Of a DNA stretch of 64,000 bases, positions 1 to 8,399 are shown in pieces. Within the stretch, counting starts at the first letter, position 1. The number at the start of each line of letters is the position of its first letter. The notes beneath the pieces are model-generated. The model saw nothing but the letters and a program-made list of their open reading frames with translations, did no database searches and was not told the origin of the DNA. Position numbers and translations under genes: made by a program. Source of the DNA: Bog-113 sp963752695 (lineage in GTDB: Bacteria > Acidobacteriota > Terriglobia > Bryobacterales > Bryobacteraceae); the NCBI GenBank assembly GCA_963752695.1, contig CAVVZB010000002.1, forward strand, positions 124,001 to 188,000. Reading direction: 5' to 3'.

Positions 1-651
1 CTCGAATCGGTCGTGAAGAATCCGCTGTATGGGCAGCAATGCAACCCCGCGCGTACCGATTATGTGCGGCCCCGAAATCCACTACACAGGCCCTATGACG
101 ACGCACGTTTTCCGTTTCTGATCACCACTTACCGATTGACCGAGCACCACACAGCCGGTGGTATGTCCCGGTGGCTCTCCTGGCTCAGTGAATTGCAGCC
201 GGAGATGTTCTGTGAGGTTGGGCCGGAGCTGGCCGCGGCCAAAGGCTTGTCGAATGGAGGTTGGGCTACGATTACCACTGCGAGAGGCGCGATTGAAGCA
301 CGGGTGCTGGTCACGGAACGAATCCGCCCGTTAACCATCGGCAAGCGCGTTTTTCAACAGATCGGAATTCCATATCACTGGGGAAGCAGTGGACGGGTGC
401 GAGGCGACGGCGCGAATGAACTGACTAACTTCGCGGCCGACCCCAACGTGAGCATCATGAATTCCAAGGCGCATACGGCGAACATCGAAGCCGGACGGCG
501 CGCGCGCGAGTTTCGTCCCGACCATCAACTCATCGATGGAGAGCGCCTCCCCGGAAATGCTTTGCGCGACTTGCCTGTGGTTGGAAATCATCGTCCTATC
601 GGTAAGCATCTGGTTTCGACCAGTAAAGACAAACAGGGAGACCAGACTTAG
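1..651 (+). CDS. Formate dehydrogenase-type molybdopterin oxidoreductase, catalytic subunit (C-terminal part)
   Basis: The frame is open from base 1 to the TAG at 649-651, so only the C-terminus of a longer gene is seen. The visible 216 residues look like the molybdopterin-dinucleotide-binding domain of the FdnG/FdhA family: a TYRLTEHHTAGGM stretch, then a PEMFCEVGPELAAAKGL segment typical of the beta-barrel in which guanine dinucleotide binds, and a late NELTNFAADPNVSIMNSKAH block. Catalysis (formate to CO2, or another oxyanion reaction) would lie in the missing N-terminal part, so substrate and any selenocysteine cannot be judged. The Fe-S and membrane subunits follow immediately, which fits a membrane-bound three-subunit complex. 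Formate is the favoured substrate because of similarity to FdnG-type ends; this is a family-level inference. Confidence 0.8.
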   Translation, partial: LESVVKNPLYGQQCNPARTDYVRPRNPLHRPYDDARFPFLITTYRLTEHHTAGGMSRWLSWLSELQPEMFCEVGPELAAAKGLSNGGWATITTARGAIEARVLVTERIRPLTIGKRVFQQIGIPYHWGSSGRVRGDGANELTNFAADPNVSIMNSKAHTANIEAGRRAREFRPDHQLIDGERLPGNALRDLPVVGNHRPIGKHLVSTSKDKQGDQT

Positions 652-652
652 G

Positions 653-1444
653 ATGGCCAAGGGTTTTTTCACCGATACCACGCTATGTATCGGATGTAAG
701 GCGTGCGAGGTGGCCTGCAAGCAGTGGAATCAGCTGCCGGAAGATGGATACTTCTTTAGCGGAATGTCGTACGACAACACCGTTGCTCTTGGCGCTTCCA
801 CGTGGCGGCATGTCAGCTTCATTGAGCGTCCGGTAGCACTGAGCGGGCAGGATAACGGAGCGTTTTCCTGGCTGATGTCGTCCGATGTGTGTAAACATTG
901 CCAGCGGGCCGGGTGCCTGGAGAATTGTCCGACGGGGGCCATTTTGCGCACGGAATTCGACACCGTCTATGTGCAGCCGGACATCTGCAACGGTTGCGGC
1001 TATTGCGTGGTCGGTTGCCCGTTTGGAGTGATTGACCGTCGCGAAGACGATGGCCGCGCTTGGAAGTGCACGCTGTGTTACGACCGGCTGCACGAAGAGA
1101 TGACGCCGGCCTGCGCGAAGGCTTGTCCCACCGCGTCGATTCAGTTCGGCGAACTGGAGCAGCTTCACGAGGATGCGCATCGCCGCGTAGCCAAACTGCA
1201 CGAGGCTGGCGTCCCGGAAGCTTATCTTTATGGAGTAAGTGCGGACAACCAGCCCGGTACCGAAGGCCTGAACGCGTTTTTTCTTCTTGTGGATAAACCC
1301 GAGGTTTACAATCTGCCGCCTGATCCGGTGGTGCCCACCAAGAAAGCGGCGCAAAGCTGGATTGCGATGGGAATCACCGCGCTCGCTTTGGCGGCGGTAG
1401 CGCTTGGCGCGGTAGCCGGAACGGGAGAGAACAGAGCTCGATGA
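653..1444 (+). CDS. Four-cluster ferredoxin-type electron-transfer subunit (FdnH/FdhB-like)
   Basis: Electron-wiring subunit of the oxidoreductase started upstream. The start is the ATG at 653, two bases after the previous stop; an upstream extension of the frame lies inside the previous gene and has no ferredoxin similarity. Four cysteine clusters are visible: CIGCKACEVACK near residue 11, CKHCQRAGCLENCP near 85, CNGCGYCVVGC near 115 and CTLCYDRLHEEMTPACAKAC near 140, enough for four [4Fe-4S] centres. A hydrophobic helix near the C-terminus (WIAMGITALALAAVALG) should anchor it in the membrane, as in FdnH. Its stop overlaps the start of the next gene (ATGA), so translation is probably coupled. 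The family assignment is firm; the electron donor is inferred from the neighbour. Confidence 0.88.
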   Translation: MAKGFFTDTTLCIGCKACEVACKQWNQLPEDGYFFSGMSYDNTVALGASTWRHVSFIERPVALSGQDNGAFSWLMSSDVCKHCQRAGCLENCPTGAILRTEFDTVYVQPDICNGCGYCVVGCPFGVIDRREDDGRAWKCTLCYDRLHEEMTPACAKACPTASIQFGELEQLHEDAHRRVAKLHEAGVPEAYLYGVSADNQPGTEGLNAFFLLVDKPEVYNLPPDPVVPTKKAAQSWIAMGITALALAAVALGAVAGTGENRAR

Positions 1445-2574
1445 GCCGGAATATCGGGTCTATCGAGGACGGGCGGAATATCGACTCCGAGCGTGGAACA
1501 CTCACCGGCGAAGGCTCGGTGCAGATCGTTCGGGAAACAGATCAGCGGCGCAAAGATGAGTTCCAGGTTTTCCCGTTAGATCCAGCGAGCCAGAAAGGTT
1601 TGCTGACGGGAGACGCGTCGTACTACGACCGTCCAGTAATCAAAAAATCAGTTTGGTCGTGGGACATCCCGGCCTACTACGTGATCGGCGGAATTTCCGG
1701 AAGTTCGATGGTGATGGGCGCGGCGGCGACGCTTCTAGACCGTGACGAACTGCCGAGGTTGGTTAAGGGATCGCGCTGGGTGGGTGTGATCGGCGCGCTC
1801 GTCAGCTCAGTGCTGCTGGTGCACGATCTGGGGCGGCCATCGCGATTCCTTCATATGTTGCGGGTCTTCCGTCCGACGTCGCCGATGAGCATGGGTTCCT
1901 GGATATTAGTTTCGTTCTCGTCATTTTCGGGCGTGGCGTTGTTGGCAGAGTTGGTGGATGAGATCGCGCCAAGTCCCGTTCGTTGGATTGGAGATAGCGC
2001 GGCGGTTTTGGCGGGGGTTTTCGGGCTTGGACTTTCGGGCTATACGGGGGTGCTGGTTGGAAATACAACGGTGCCAGTGTGGCAGCGGTCCCATCGCGTG
2101 TTGCCCGTCGTGTTTCTTGCTTCGGCAGCGGCGGGAGCTACAGCTGTCTTCGATCTCTGGGAAGGCAATGCGCGGGAGTTGCGGATTGCCGCCATCTTTG
2201 GCGCGGTCGCCAAGATCACCGAGTTGACCAGCATCCACATCATGGAAGACGATTTGGCAAGTGTTCCGGAAGCCGTACGCCCATTACGCGAGGGATTTAG
2301 CGGGTTTCTCTGGCAGGCGGGTAAGGTGTTGAGCTTAGCGGGACTGGCCCTCGCGATCTTCTCTCACAGATCGCGGCGGGTGCGGCGAATCAATGCTGTC
2401 GTGGGCACGCTAGGTGCGGCTTGCGTGAAATTCGGCGTGCACTATGCGGGACAGAAATCAGCCCTGAATCCGCGGGCTACATTTCACCAACAACGCAGTG
2501 GTCAGGGTGCCTTTGAGGTAACTGGCAAGTCAGCGATAACGGGACCCGCGGACGAACGTGCGTTTCACTCATAA
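1441..2574 (+). CDS. NrfD/PsrC-type quinone-interacting membrane subunit
   Basis: A 377-residue polytopic membrane protein. After a hydrophilic N-terminus of about 70 residues come WSWDIPAYYVIGGISGSS and DLGRPSRFLHMLRVFRPTSPMSMGSW, both signatures of the NrfD/PsrC family that exchanges electrons with the quinone pool. About eight hydrophobic segments follow. It overlaps the Fe-S subunit by four bases, so catalytic subunit, Fe-S protein and anchor form one operon. NrfD anchors replace the cytochrome b gamma subunit of classical FdnI complexes, so this formate dehydrogenase would be a heme-free quinone-linked variety. The long N-terminal extension is slightly unusual; a later start cannot be excluded, but the ATGA overlap supports the one given. 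Confidence 0.85.
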   Translation: MSRNIGSIEDGRNIDSERGTLTGEGSVQIVRETDQRRKDEFQVFPLDPASQKGLLTGDASYYDRPVIKKSVWSWDIPAYYVIGGISGSSMVMGAAATLLDRDELPRLVKGSRWVGVIGALVSSVLLVHDLGRPSRFLHMLRVFRPTSPMSMGSWILVSFSSFSGVALLAELVDEIAPSPVRWIGDSAAVLAGVFGLGLSGYTGVLVGNTTVPVWQRSHRVLPVVFLASAAAGATAVFDLWEGNARELRIAAIFGAVAKITELTSIHIMEDDLASVPEAVRPLREGFSGFLWQAGKVLSLAGLALAIFSHRSRRVRRINAVVGTLGAACVKFGVHYAGQKSALNPRATFHQQRSGQGAFEVTGKSAITGPADERAFHS

Positions 2575-2649
2575 CTCTTACGCAACTCTTACAATCGGCG
2601 GTCCGCTTTACTGGTAGGTTGGGAAGGTAAGCTCTTTCGAAAGGCCCCC

Positions 2650-3486
2650 TTGGAAACCCCTGCTGCTGACACATTTCTGAATCGTAACGGAATTAACTGG
2701 ACCAGCGTAATTGCATTTGCATTTTTTCATATTGGCGCAGTAGCAGCACTATTTTTCTTCACTTGGGGAGCGTTCTTCACTGCCATCGCGCTCTATTACA
2801 TCTCGCTCAGCTTTGGCATCGGGATGGGCTACCACCGGTTGCTGACCCACCGGTCGTATAAGGTGCCGAGAGCATTGGAATACTTTTTGGCGATTTGCGG
2901 AACGCTGGCTCTTGAAGGTGGTCCGATTTCGTGGGTGGCGACTCATCGGGTTCACCATAAGTTTTCCGATAAGCATGGCGATCCGCACTCGCCACGCGAA
3001 GGTGCCTGGTGGGCGCATTTGATCTGGATGCTAGTCGGTGATGCAACGAATGCAAGCGTGGAAGACTGCGCGCGTTTCGCGCCGGATCTGGTGCGCGACC
3101 CGTTCTACCGGGTGCTGACGCGTTTCCATTACGTGCCGCTGATTATCGTGGGAATTTGCTTGTGGGTGTTTGGGGGACTGCCTTACCTGTTCTGGGGTTT
3201 GTTCTTCCGCGTGACTATGGGTTTACATGCCACGTGGCTGATTAATTCGGCAACTCATCTTTGGGGCAAGCGGCGATTCACAACCGCTGACGATTCTCGC
3301 AACAACGGCCTGGTTGCCCTTCTCACGTTCGGGGAAGGATGGCATAATAACCATCACGCGCATCCGGCATCGGCCCGGCACGGACTTGCATGGTACGAGG
3401 TGGATTGCACTTGGATGACGATATGGCTGTTGCGAAAGCTTGGTATCGCCAAGGCGGTGCGAGTAGCAGAACTTCCGCAAGGCTGA
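2650..3486 (+). CDS. Acyl-CoA/fatty-acid delta-9-type desaturase
   Basis: Integral membrane di-iron desaturase that introduces a double bond in an acyl chain. The three histidine boxes are present: HRLLTH near residue 62, HRVHH near residue 99, and HNNHH near residue 235. The 278-residue length and the hydrophobic pairs before box 1 and between boxes 2 and 3 fit the bacterial acyl-CoA desaturase family. The start is a TTG at 2650; the frame has no ATG before the first histidine box, and a GAAAGG sequence precedes the TTG. It stands alone after the oxidoreductase operon. Regioselectivity is assumed from the family, not seen. Confidence 0.85.
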   Translation: METPAADTFLNRNGINWTSVIAFAFFHIGAVAALFFFTWGAFFTAIALYYISLSFGIGMGYHRLLTHRSYKVPRALEYFLAICGTLALEGGPISWVATHRVHHKFSDKHGDPHSPREGAWWAHLIWMLVGDATNASVEDCARFAPDLVRDPFYRVLTRFHYVPLIIVGICLWVFGGLPYLFWGLFFRVTMGLHATWLINSATHLWGKRRFTTADDSRNNGLVALLTFGEGWHNNHHAHPASARHGLAWYEVDCTWMTIWLLRKLGIAKAVRVAELPQG

Positions 3487-3496
3487 ACCTGTCGTG

Positions 3497-4945
3497 ATGC
3501 TGGGAGCAGTGCGGGTTTTGCTCCTGGTAGCTATAGCGGCTGTGGGTGCGCGGGCCTATTCGGGAGACATTGCCCCCATGGAGCTGCGGCTGGAAACACC
3601 GCTCACCAGCTTTCGAAATCCGCCCGGTTCGACGTTCAAAAGTGTGCTGATTGCGCCTTGCTTGTTGGGCAGCCAGGTGGTGCTGCCCGCGGGCACGTTC
3701 GTTTACGGCTCGGTGCGGCATAGCCATGCGGTAGGCATCGGGCTGCTTCACGAGCGCGCGACTCTCGACTTAAATTTCGATCAATACGAATTAGCGGACG
3801 GTCGCCGGTTCGCTATGACGGGCCGTCTCCAGTTAATCGAAAACGCCCGTGAGTCGGTGGACTCCCACGGTCGCATTCACGGTCCGTTGGCGGCTAACAA
3901 TCCGCAGCATTGGCTGGACGGGCTTTGGAATCGCCCTAGCATGACGCTGATACAGCACTCAATCCTTGGCCTAACGGGGATGAGCGGTCGTGTATTCAGC
4001 TTCTTCGACATGGGGCCCATTGGTGGCGCCGCCTTGATCGCTTTCCGTATCGCGATGTTCAGTTTGCCTGAACCCGAGATTCAGCTTCCGCCCGGGACCG
4101 AAATGAAGGTGTCTCTAACGAGCCTTCCGGAAGGGTCTCCGCGCTTCCCGGAAGTCGATGAGTTTGTAGTTGAAGACGATTTGAAAGCGTGGGTTCAGGA
4201 GCAACCTTTCAACATCACGAAGACGAGCGGTAAGCCTTCCGATGACCGGATCAATATCGCTTTCATCGGAACGCGCGAAGAAGTCGCGCACGCCTTTTAC
4301 GCGGCTGGTTGGGTGGAAGCGCTGCCGCGCGGAGTTCGTTCGCTTTCGCATCTATGGCACTCGTTCGCCAGCCAAACCGGCTACGCGGACGCGCCCGCTT
4401 CGCCACTCCTATATCGCGGCCGGGAACCGGATCTGCTTTTCCAAAAGTCGTTCAACACCATTTCCATGCGGCACCATGTGCGCATCTGGCAAACAGATTC
4501 CGTGAACCAGCGCATCTGGATCGGCGCAGCGACGCACGACGTTGGTATCCGTTTCGAAAAGGCGTCGCATGGCTTTGCACACAGAATCGATCCCCGGATT
4601 GACTTCGAGCGAAGCAAGATTGTGAACGATTTGGCATTTGCCGGATGCGCTGATCCGGCAGGATACGTGGATCGTCCAGGCGCGGTTCAAGTGACGCAGG
4701 ATGTTCGTGACATCCAGACGGACGGACGCGTGGCCGTTATATCGCTAACCGATTGCCAGGTGGGTTCTCCGATGTTTGACCTGCTTCCGACCAAGCCGGC
4801 ACGCTCGATTTTCGTCCGCTCGTTCCGCCGTGTAATTCTCGAGACCAAGCAGTACATGCTCCGGGAGAATCCGTATTATTGGGTCTACCGCGCTTTCGAA
4901 TGGAACCATATGCGTTCCCGGCAACCGGCATTTGTCGATTATTGA
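3497..4945 (+). CDS. Exported LssY_C-domain protein
   Basis: A 482-residue protein with an N-terminal signal peptide (VRVLLLVAIAAVGARA). The first half is a beta-rich region with APCLLGSQVVLPAGTFVYGSV; a hydrophobic stretch lies near residues 165-190. The C-terminal half matches the LssY C-terminal domain: INIAFIGTREEVAHAFYAAGW, a PASPLLYRGREPDLLFQK block, MRHHVRIW, then IWIGAATHDVGIRF. This domain is found at the end of some membrane-associated PAP2/DedA proteins and as a stand-alone envelope protein; its biochemical role is unknown. A GTG at 3494 directly before the ATG is an alternative start. It follows the desaturase by ten bases and may be cotranscribed. The last seven bases overlap the convergent amidase gene. 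Confidence 0.7.
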   Translation: MLGAVRVLLLVAIAAVGARAYSGDIAPMELRLETPLTSFRNPPGSTFKSVLIAPCLLGSQVVLPAGTFVYGSVRHSHAVGIGLLHERATLDLNFDQYELADGRRFAMTGRLQLIENARESVDSHGRIHGPLAANNPQHWLDGLWNRPSMTLIQHSILGLTGMSGRVFSFFDMGPIGGAALIAFRIAMFSLPEPEIQLPPGTEMKVSLTSLPEGSPRFPEVDEFVVEDDLKAWVQEQPFNITKTSGKPSDDRINIAFIGTREEVAHAFYAAGWVEALPRGVRSLSHLWHSFASQTGYADAPASPLLYRGREPDLLFQKSFNTISMRHHVRIWQTDSVNQRIWIGAATHDVGIRFEKASHGFAHRIDPRIDFERSKIVNDLAFAGCADPAGYVDRPGAVQVTQDVRDIQTDGRVAVISLTDCQVGSPMFDLLPTKPARSIFVRSFRRVILETKQYMLRENPYYWVYRAFEWNHMRSRQPAFVDY

Positions 4946-6351
4946 GCCGCGGTGTCATTTGAGAAGGGTGGCACGGTAACCGTTCCACGGTTCTGCAGTT
5001 CCCAAGCAACGCGCAACAATGTCGTCTCTTGATATGGCGCCCCGATCAGTTGCACTCCGAGCGGCATTTTTCCTGGCCGATGCACGGGAACGTTCACGAC
5101 CGGGAGTCCAATGAATGAGATCGGTTGCGTGAAGATCCCTAAGTTAGCGCGGGCAGGGACCTCCTCTCCGTCCAACGTGATGGTGCTTTGGCCAATGCGT
5201 ATGGCGGGGCAGGGAGTTGTCGGCGCAACAATGACGTCCACGGTTTTGAAAATTTCTCGTACCTGGTCGCGGTACCAGGAGCGGAAACGTTGCGCGAAAC
5301 TCACCCACGCAGCGGGAATCAGTGCGCCTGCAAGAAGGCGGCTCCGTGTTGCCGGATCGAAGTCGTCCGCGCGCTCCCTAAGGTCGGCCAGATGGTGATT
5401 ACCTCCTTCGGAGGCCGTGATGATGTATGCCGCGGCTCGCGCCCGTGCCGCTTCCGGGATGGTGACGATTTGGCTAGCGTTCAGTGCGTGAGCGATTTGG
5501 GATACGGCTTCCAGTGCGTCGGCATCGGCTCTGCAGGCAAAGTAATCGTCAGCGACTGCGATGCGGAGACCCTCTGCGCCACCCTGAAGCGATGGCAGGC
5601 AGGGAATTGCGGCCCGCTCGGAACAGACGGGGTCGTGCGGGTCAGGGCCTTGGAGCGCGTCGAAGGCGAGCGCCAAATCATCGACAGAGCGCGCCATCGG
5701 TCCAACGTGGTCCAGGCTTGACGCGAACAGGAACGCGCCAGCCCGCGTCACGCGCCCGTAGGTCGGCTTCAGCGTGAATATGCCGCAGAAAGCAGCCGGC
5801 ACGCGAAGAGACCCGTTGGTGTCGGAGCCCAAGGTGAGCGGCACCATCCCAGAGGCCACAGCGGCGGCCGATCCGCCCGAGGAGCCTCCAGCGACGCGGG
5901 ATGGATCGTGGGGATTCCGTGTTGCGCCGTAGTGCGAGTTCTCGGTCACAAAGCCGTACGCGAACTCGTCCATGTTGAGTGTGCCAACGAGAACGGCCCC
6001 GGCGCGTGAGAGCGCAGCGACGGCGCCTGCATCTTGGGAAGCGGGATCGGCTGTCGACCTGATCTTGCTTCCGGCCAGCGTAGCCAGGCCTTTGACGTCA
6101 AAGAGATTCTTGACCGCGAATGGGACACCCGCCAGGGCACCGGGATTTTCGCCGCGTTGAATCGCCGCGTCGACCGCGGCGGCTTCTTGCTCCCCGCGTG
6201 AAAATGTTGTGGCCGTGAAGCAGTTGAGCTTCGGATCTTGTTCCCGTATCGATGTCACAGCACTCGCAAGTAACTCAGCCGCAGTGACCAAGCCTGACCG
6301 GACCGCCAGGGCCATCCGGCTGGCATCGGCCGAACGGAAATCAAAACTCAA
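4939..6351 (-). CDS. AtzE-like amidase (amidase-signature family)
   Basis: A 470-residue Ser-cisSer-Lys hydrolase. The triad is visible: Lys81 in AVKNLFDVKG, the glycine/serine-rich GGSSGGSAAA at 155-163 supplying the cis-serine, and the nucleophile Ser181 in GSDTNGSLRVPA. GSDTNGS with GFVTENSHYGATRNPHDPSRVAGG is characteristic of the AtzE branch (1-carboxybiuret hydrolase and relatives) rather than GatA. AtzE enzymes need a small GatC-like partner, AtzG; a gene for such a protein precedes and overlaps this one. The start is a TTG at 6351 overlapping the partner's TGA. The true substrate is unknown; the DAHP synthase at the head of the operon does not suggest a triazine pathway. A role in GatCAB is less likely given the active-site signature and lack of gatB. 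Confidence 0.82.
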   Translation of the reverse strand: MSFDFRSADASRMALAVRSGLVTAAELLASAVTSIREQDPKLNCFTATTFSRGEQEAAAVDAAIQRGENPGALAGVPFAVKNLFDVKGLATLAGSKIRSTADPASQDAGAVAALSRAGAVLVGTLNMDEFAYGFVTENSHYGATRNPHDPSRVAGGSSGGSAAAVASGMVPLTLGSDTNGSLRVPAAFCGIFTLKPTYGRVTRAGAFLFASSLDHVGPMARSVDDLALAFDALQGPDPHDPVCSERAAIPCLPSLQGGAEGLRIAVADDYFACRADADALEAVSQIAHALNASQIVTIPEAARARAAAYIITASEGGNHHLADLRERADDFDPATRSRLLAGALIPAAWVSFAQRFRSWYRDQVREIFKTVDVIVAPTTPCPAIRIGQSTITLDGEEVPARANLGIFTQPISFIGLPVVNVPVHRPGKMPLGVQLIGAPYQETTLLRVAWELQNRGTVTVPPFSNDTAAQ

Positions 6352-6512
6352 GGCTGAAACACCGGCGCCGCTTCGACATCCTGCTGAAGCGGAAACTCCA
6401 TGAGGAATGCAGCAATTTGAGCAGCGCGTGCAAAGTCTTCTTCAACCGCGCCTACGTGGCGGTCTGCTATATTCAACCCGATCATCTCCGCAGTGGCTGT
6501 CACGAAGGTCAT
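6348..6512 (-). CDS. Small AtzG-like (GatC-like, DUF4089-type) amidase partner
   Basis: A 54-residue gene read directly from the gap between the amidase and DAHP synthase. It starts with the ATG at 6512-6510, which overlaps the DAHP synthase stop (ATGA), and ends with the TGA at 6350-6348, which overlaps the amidase TTG start. The translation contains AAQIAAFLMEFPL near residues 30-42 and ends in EAAPVFQP. A FPL-x(4)-E-x-APVF-x-P ending after an alanine-rich helix is the hallmark of AtzG/DUF4089 proteins, which embrace and stabilise the AtzE amidase as GatC does GatA. The double overlap makes translational coupling very likely. Function is inferred from pairing with the AtzE-like gene and the C-terminal motif. 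Confidence 0.82.
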   Translation of the reverse strand: MTFVTATAEMIGLNIADRHVGAVEEDFARAAQIAAFLMEFPLQQDVEAAPVFQP

Positions 6513-7864
6513 TGACTAGCGTTATGTGGCTGGTGCATGATACGCGCGATCCGCAATGCCACTTCGAGGGCCTGTTCGTAATTCAGCCGTGGATCGACCT
6601 CGGAAACGTACGCACGTTTGAGGTCGGCATCACGAAGGTTGCGGGCGCCGCCAAGACACTCGGTGACGTTCTCACCGGTGAGTTCGATATGCACGCCGCC
6701 CAAAAATGTACCGCAACGGCGGTGAATGGCGAAAGCCTGCTCCAGCTCACCGACGATGTCGTCGAAGTGACGGGTTTTCGTGCCGTCGGCTAGAGTCCGG
6801 GTATTACCATGCATGGGGTCGCAGACCCACAACACCGTTTTGCCAGACGCACGCACGGCATCGATCATGGCAGGCAAACTTTCGGCGATGCTCTTATTGC
6901 CGAACCGGTGGATCAGTGTCATGCGGCCGGGCTCGTTATCCGGGTGCAAAATGTCGAGCAGTTCCAACACGGTTGCAGGCTTCGAGGTTGATCCGATTTT
7001 TAGGCCGATCGGGTTGGAAATCCCGCGGAAATATTCCACATGCGCTTGCGCGGGAGCGGCGGTGCGAAGTCCCAACCAAGGAAAGTGCGCGGACAAGTTG
7101 TACCAGCCGGGGCGGCGCGGCACACGCCGGGTTTGCGCCTCTTCATAGGGAAGATGCAGCCCTTCATGGCTGGTAAAGAAATCTACCCATGCCAGTTCCC
7201 CGCCGCGGACATCTAGAATGTGTTCCATCAGCGCGAGCGAATCCGAGACGCGCCGGACGATTGCGCGATATTCCTGCTCAAGCGGTGAGTGGAAAGCGAA
7301 ATCCAGATCCCAGTTTTCCGGGTGATGCAGATCGGCGAAGCCACCTTTGACTAGGGCGCGGATGAAGTTGAGAGTCAAAGCCGAACGCTCATAGGCTCGC
7401 AGGAGCAGGCACGGGTCGGGGTGCCGCTCGGCCGCGCTAAAGCCCGGACTGTTGACCAGATCACCGCGGTAAGTAGGAAGGGTAACGCCCGCGCGGGTTT
7501 CGGTGTCGCTGGATCGAGGCTTTGCGTACTGCCCGGCGAAACGGCCGACGCGGATCACCGGCTTTTGGCTCGCCTGCATCAGGACCAGGCTCATCTGCAG
7601 CAAGATCTTCAATTTGCTGGTGATGAAGTGTGCAGAGCACTCACTGAAGCTTTCCGCGCAATCGCCTCCTTGCAGCAGAAAGCGCCTGCCTTGGGCCGCG
7701 TCGGCAAGCTGCCTTTTTAAATTCTCGATCTCCCACGAAGTGACCAGCGGCGGCAATTGAGCCAGTTGGGCGAGCGTTTCGCCCAGAACAGCGGCTGAAG
7801 TATAGGCGGCTTGTTGCAGAGCGGGCCGGGCGCGCCAGGAACCCGGATGCCATTCATTACTCAA
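6509..7864 (-). CDS. Class-II 3-deoxy-D-arabino-heptulosonate-7-phosphate synthase
   Basis: First enzyme of the shikimate pathway: condenses phosphoenolpyruvate and erythrose-4-phosphate to DAHP. The 451-residue length and motifs are those of the plant-like class II: WHPGSWRARPALQQ at the N-terminus, LLQGGDCAESF near residue 65 (metal-binding Cys), RVGRFAGQYAKPRSSDTE near 105, and CDPMHGNT and GGVHIELTGENVTECLGG in the C-terminal half. The start is a TTG at 7864, because the frame begins with the family's N-terminal motif and no in-frame ATG or GTG is available. It is the first gene of a minus-strand operon with the AtzG-like and AtzE-like genes. No separate regulatory domain is evident. Confidence 0.93.
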   Translation of the reverse strand: MSNEWHPGSWRARPALQQAAYTSAAVLGETLAQLAQLPPLVTSWEIENLKRQLADAAQGRRFLLQGGDCAESFSECSAHFITSKLKILLQMSLVLMQASQKPVIRVGRFAGQYAKPRSSDTETRAGVTLPTYRGDLVNSPGFSAAERHPDPCLLLRAYERSALTLNFIRALVKGGFADLHHPENWDLDFAFHSPLEQEYRAIVRRVSDSLALMEHILDVRGGELAWVDFFTSHEGLHLPYEEAQTRRVPRRPGWYNLSAHFPWLGLRTAAPAQAHVEYFRGISNPIGLKIGSTSKPATVLELLDILHPDNEPGRMTLIHRFGNKSIAESLPAMIDAVRASGKTVLWVCDPMHGNTRTLADGTKTRHFDDIVGELEQAFAIHRRCGTFLGGVHIELTGENVTECLGGARNLRDADLKRAYVSEVDPRLNYEQALEVALRIARIMHQPHNASQ

Positions 7865-8011
7865 ACGAGAACGCTCACAGTCAGCGTTTCAAATTGGGCC
7901 ATGTCCGGTTCATTCCTAAACGGGCGTTTCAATCCGATACCTCTAATCACAACTTTGAGCTTATGAATCAATGACTTAACTCGGCTACTTAATTGTAAGA
8001 CATCATCACAA

Positions 8012-8278
8012 ATGTATCTTGAAACCAGCGAGCCCGAAGTCGACGCACTCCGCAACATTGAGAACCAATTGTGCCTGCAAATCCGGTTGTTCGAATCAGC
8101 CATGACGAAACCGGACTTCGGTCGAAAGAGAGCAGGTGTGCTGCTCACGGCTCAAAATGTCTACTGGGGTGCGCTGTTCACGCTCATGGGTCTGCCAGAG
8201 TCCGATCCCGAAAAGTTTAGCCCCGTTCATGCCGAACTCTGCAGACTGCGGGCGGCATTGAAGGCTCTCAAGATGTAG
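8012..8278 (+). CDS. Hypothetical protein, 88 residues
   Basis: Not recognised. A small soluble, largely helical protein: an acidic/leucine-rich N-terminus (EVDALRNIENQLCLQIRLFESAMTK), a central KPDFGRKRAGVLLTAQNVYWGALFTLMGLPESDPEKF segment broken here only by proline turns, and a final helix CRLRAALKALK. It is divergent from DAHP synthase across about 150 bases and convergent with the zinc-ribbon gene, whose last 11 bases it overlaps. Amino-acid composition and codon use look genuine, and no better frame covers the region, but no strong ribosome-binding site precedes the ATG. Moderate confidence that it is expressed. Confidence 0.55.
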   Translation: MYLETSEPEVDALRNIENQLCLQIRLFESAMTKPDFGRKRAGVLLTAQNVYWGALFTLMGLPESDPEKFSPVHAELCRLRAALKALKM

Positions 8279-8399
8279 GCTTCGGGCCAGGCTTTTGCAT
8301 CCTCACGCGGTTACAGGCGGCGCACTTCCACTTGCGATTTTTATGGTAGATGTGACCTTTCAGCTCCTTCATTGGAGTTTTGCAGACTTTACAAGTCAC
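8268..8399 (-). CDS. 43-residue zinc-ribbon protein coupled to Thg1
   Basis: A tiny gene found by reading past the Thg1 stop. GTG at 8399-8397 overlaps the Thg1 TGA (GTGA), and the frame ends at TGA 8270-8268. The product has two CxxC knuckles, C3-x2-C6 (CKVC) and C26-x2-C29 (CAAC), separated by 19 residues, in a strongly basic chain (KELKGHIYHKNRKWK, then RVRMQKPGPKP). This is the pattern of a zinc ribbon that binds nucleic acid. Overlap with Thg1 suggests it is made with and may act with that tRNA enzyme, for example in tRNA binding. No family is recognised with certainty, and the function is inference from motif and context. Confidence 0.68.
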   Translation of the reverse strand: MTCKVCKTPMKELKGHIYHKNRKWKCAACNRVRMQKPGPKPTS

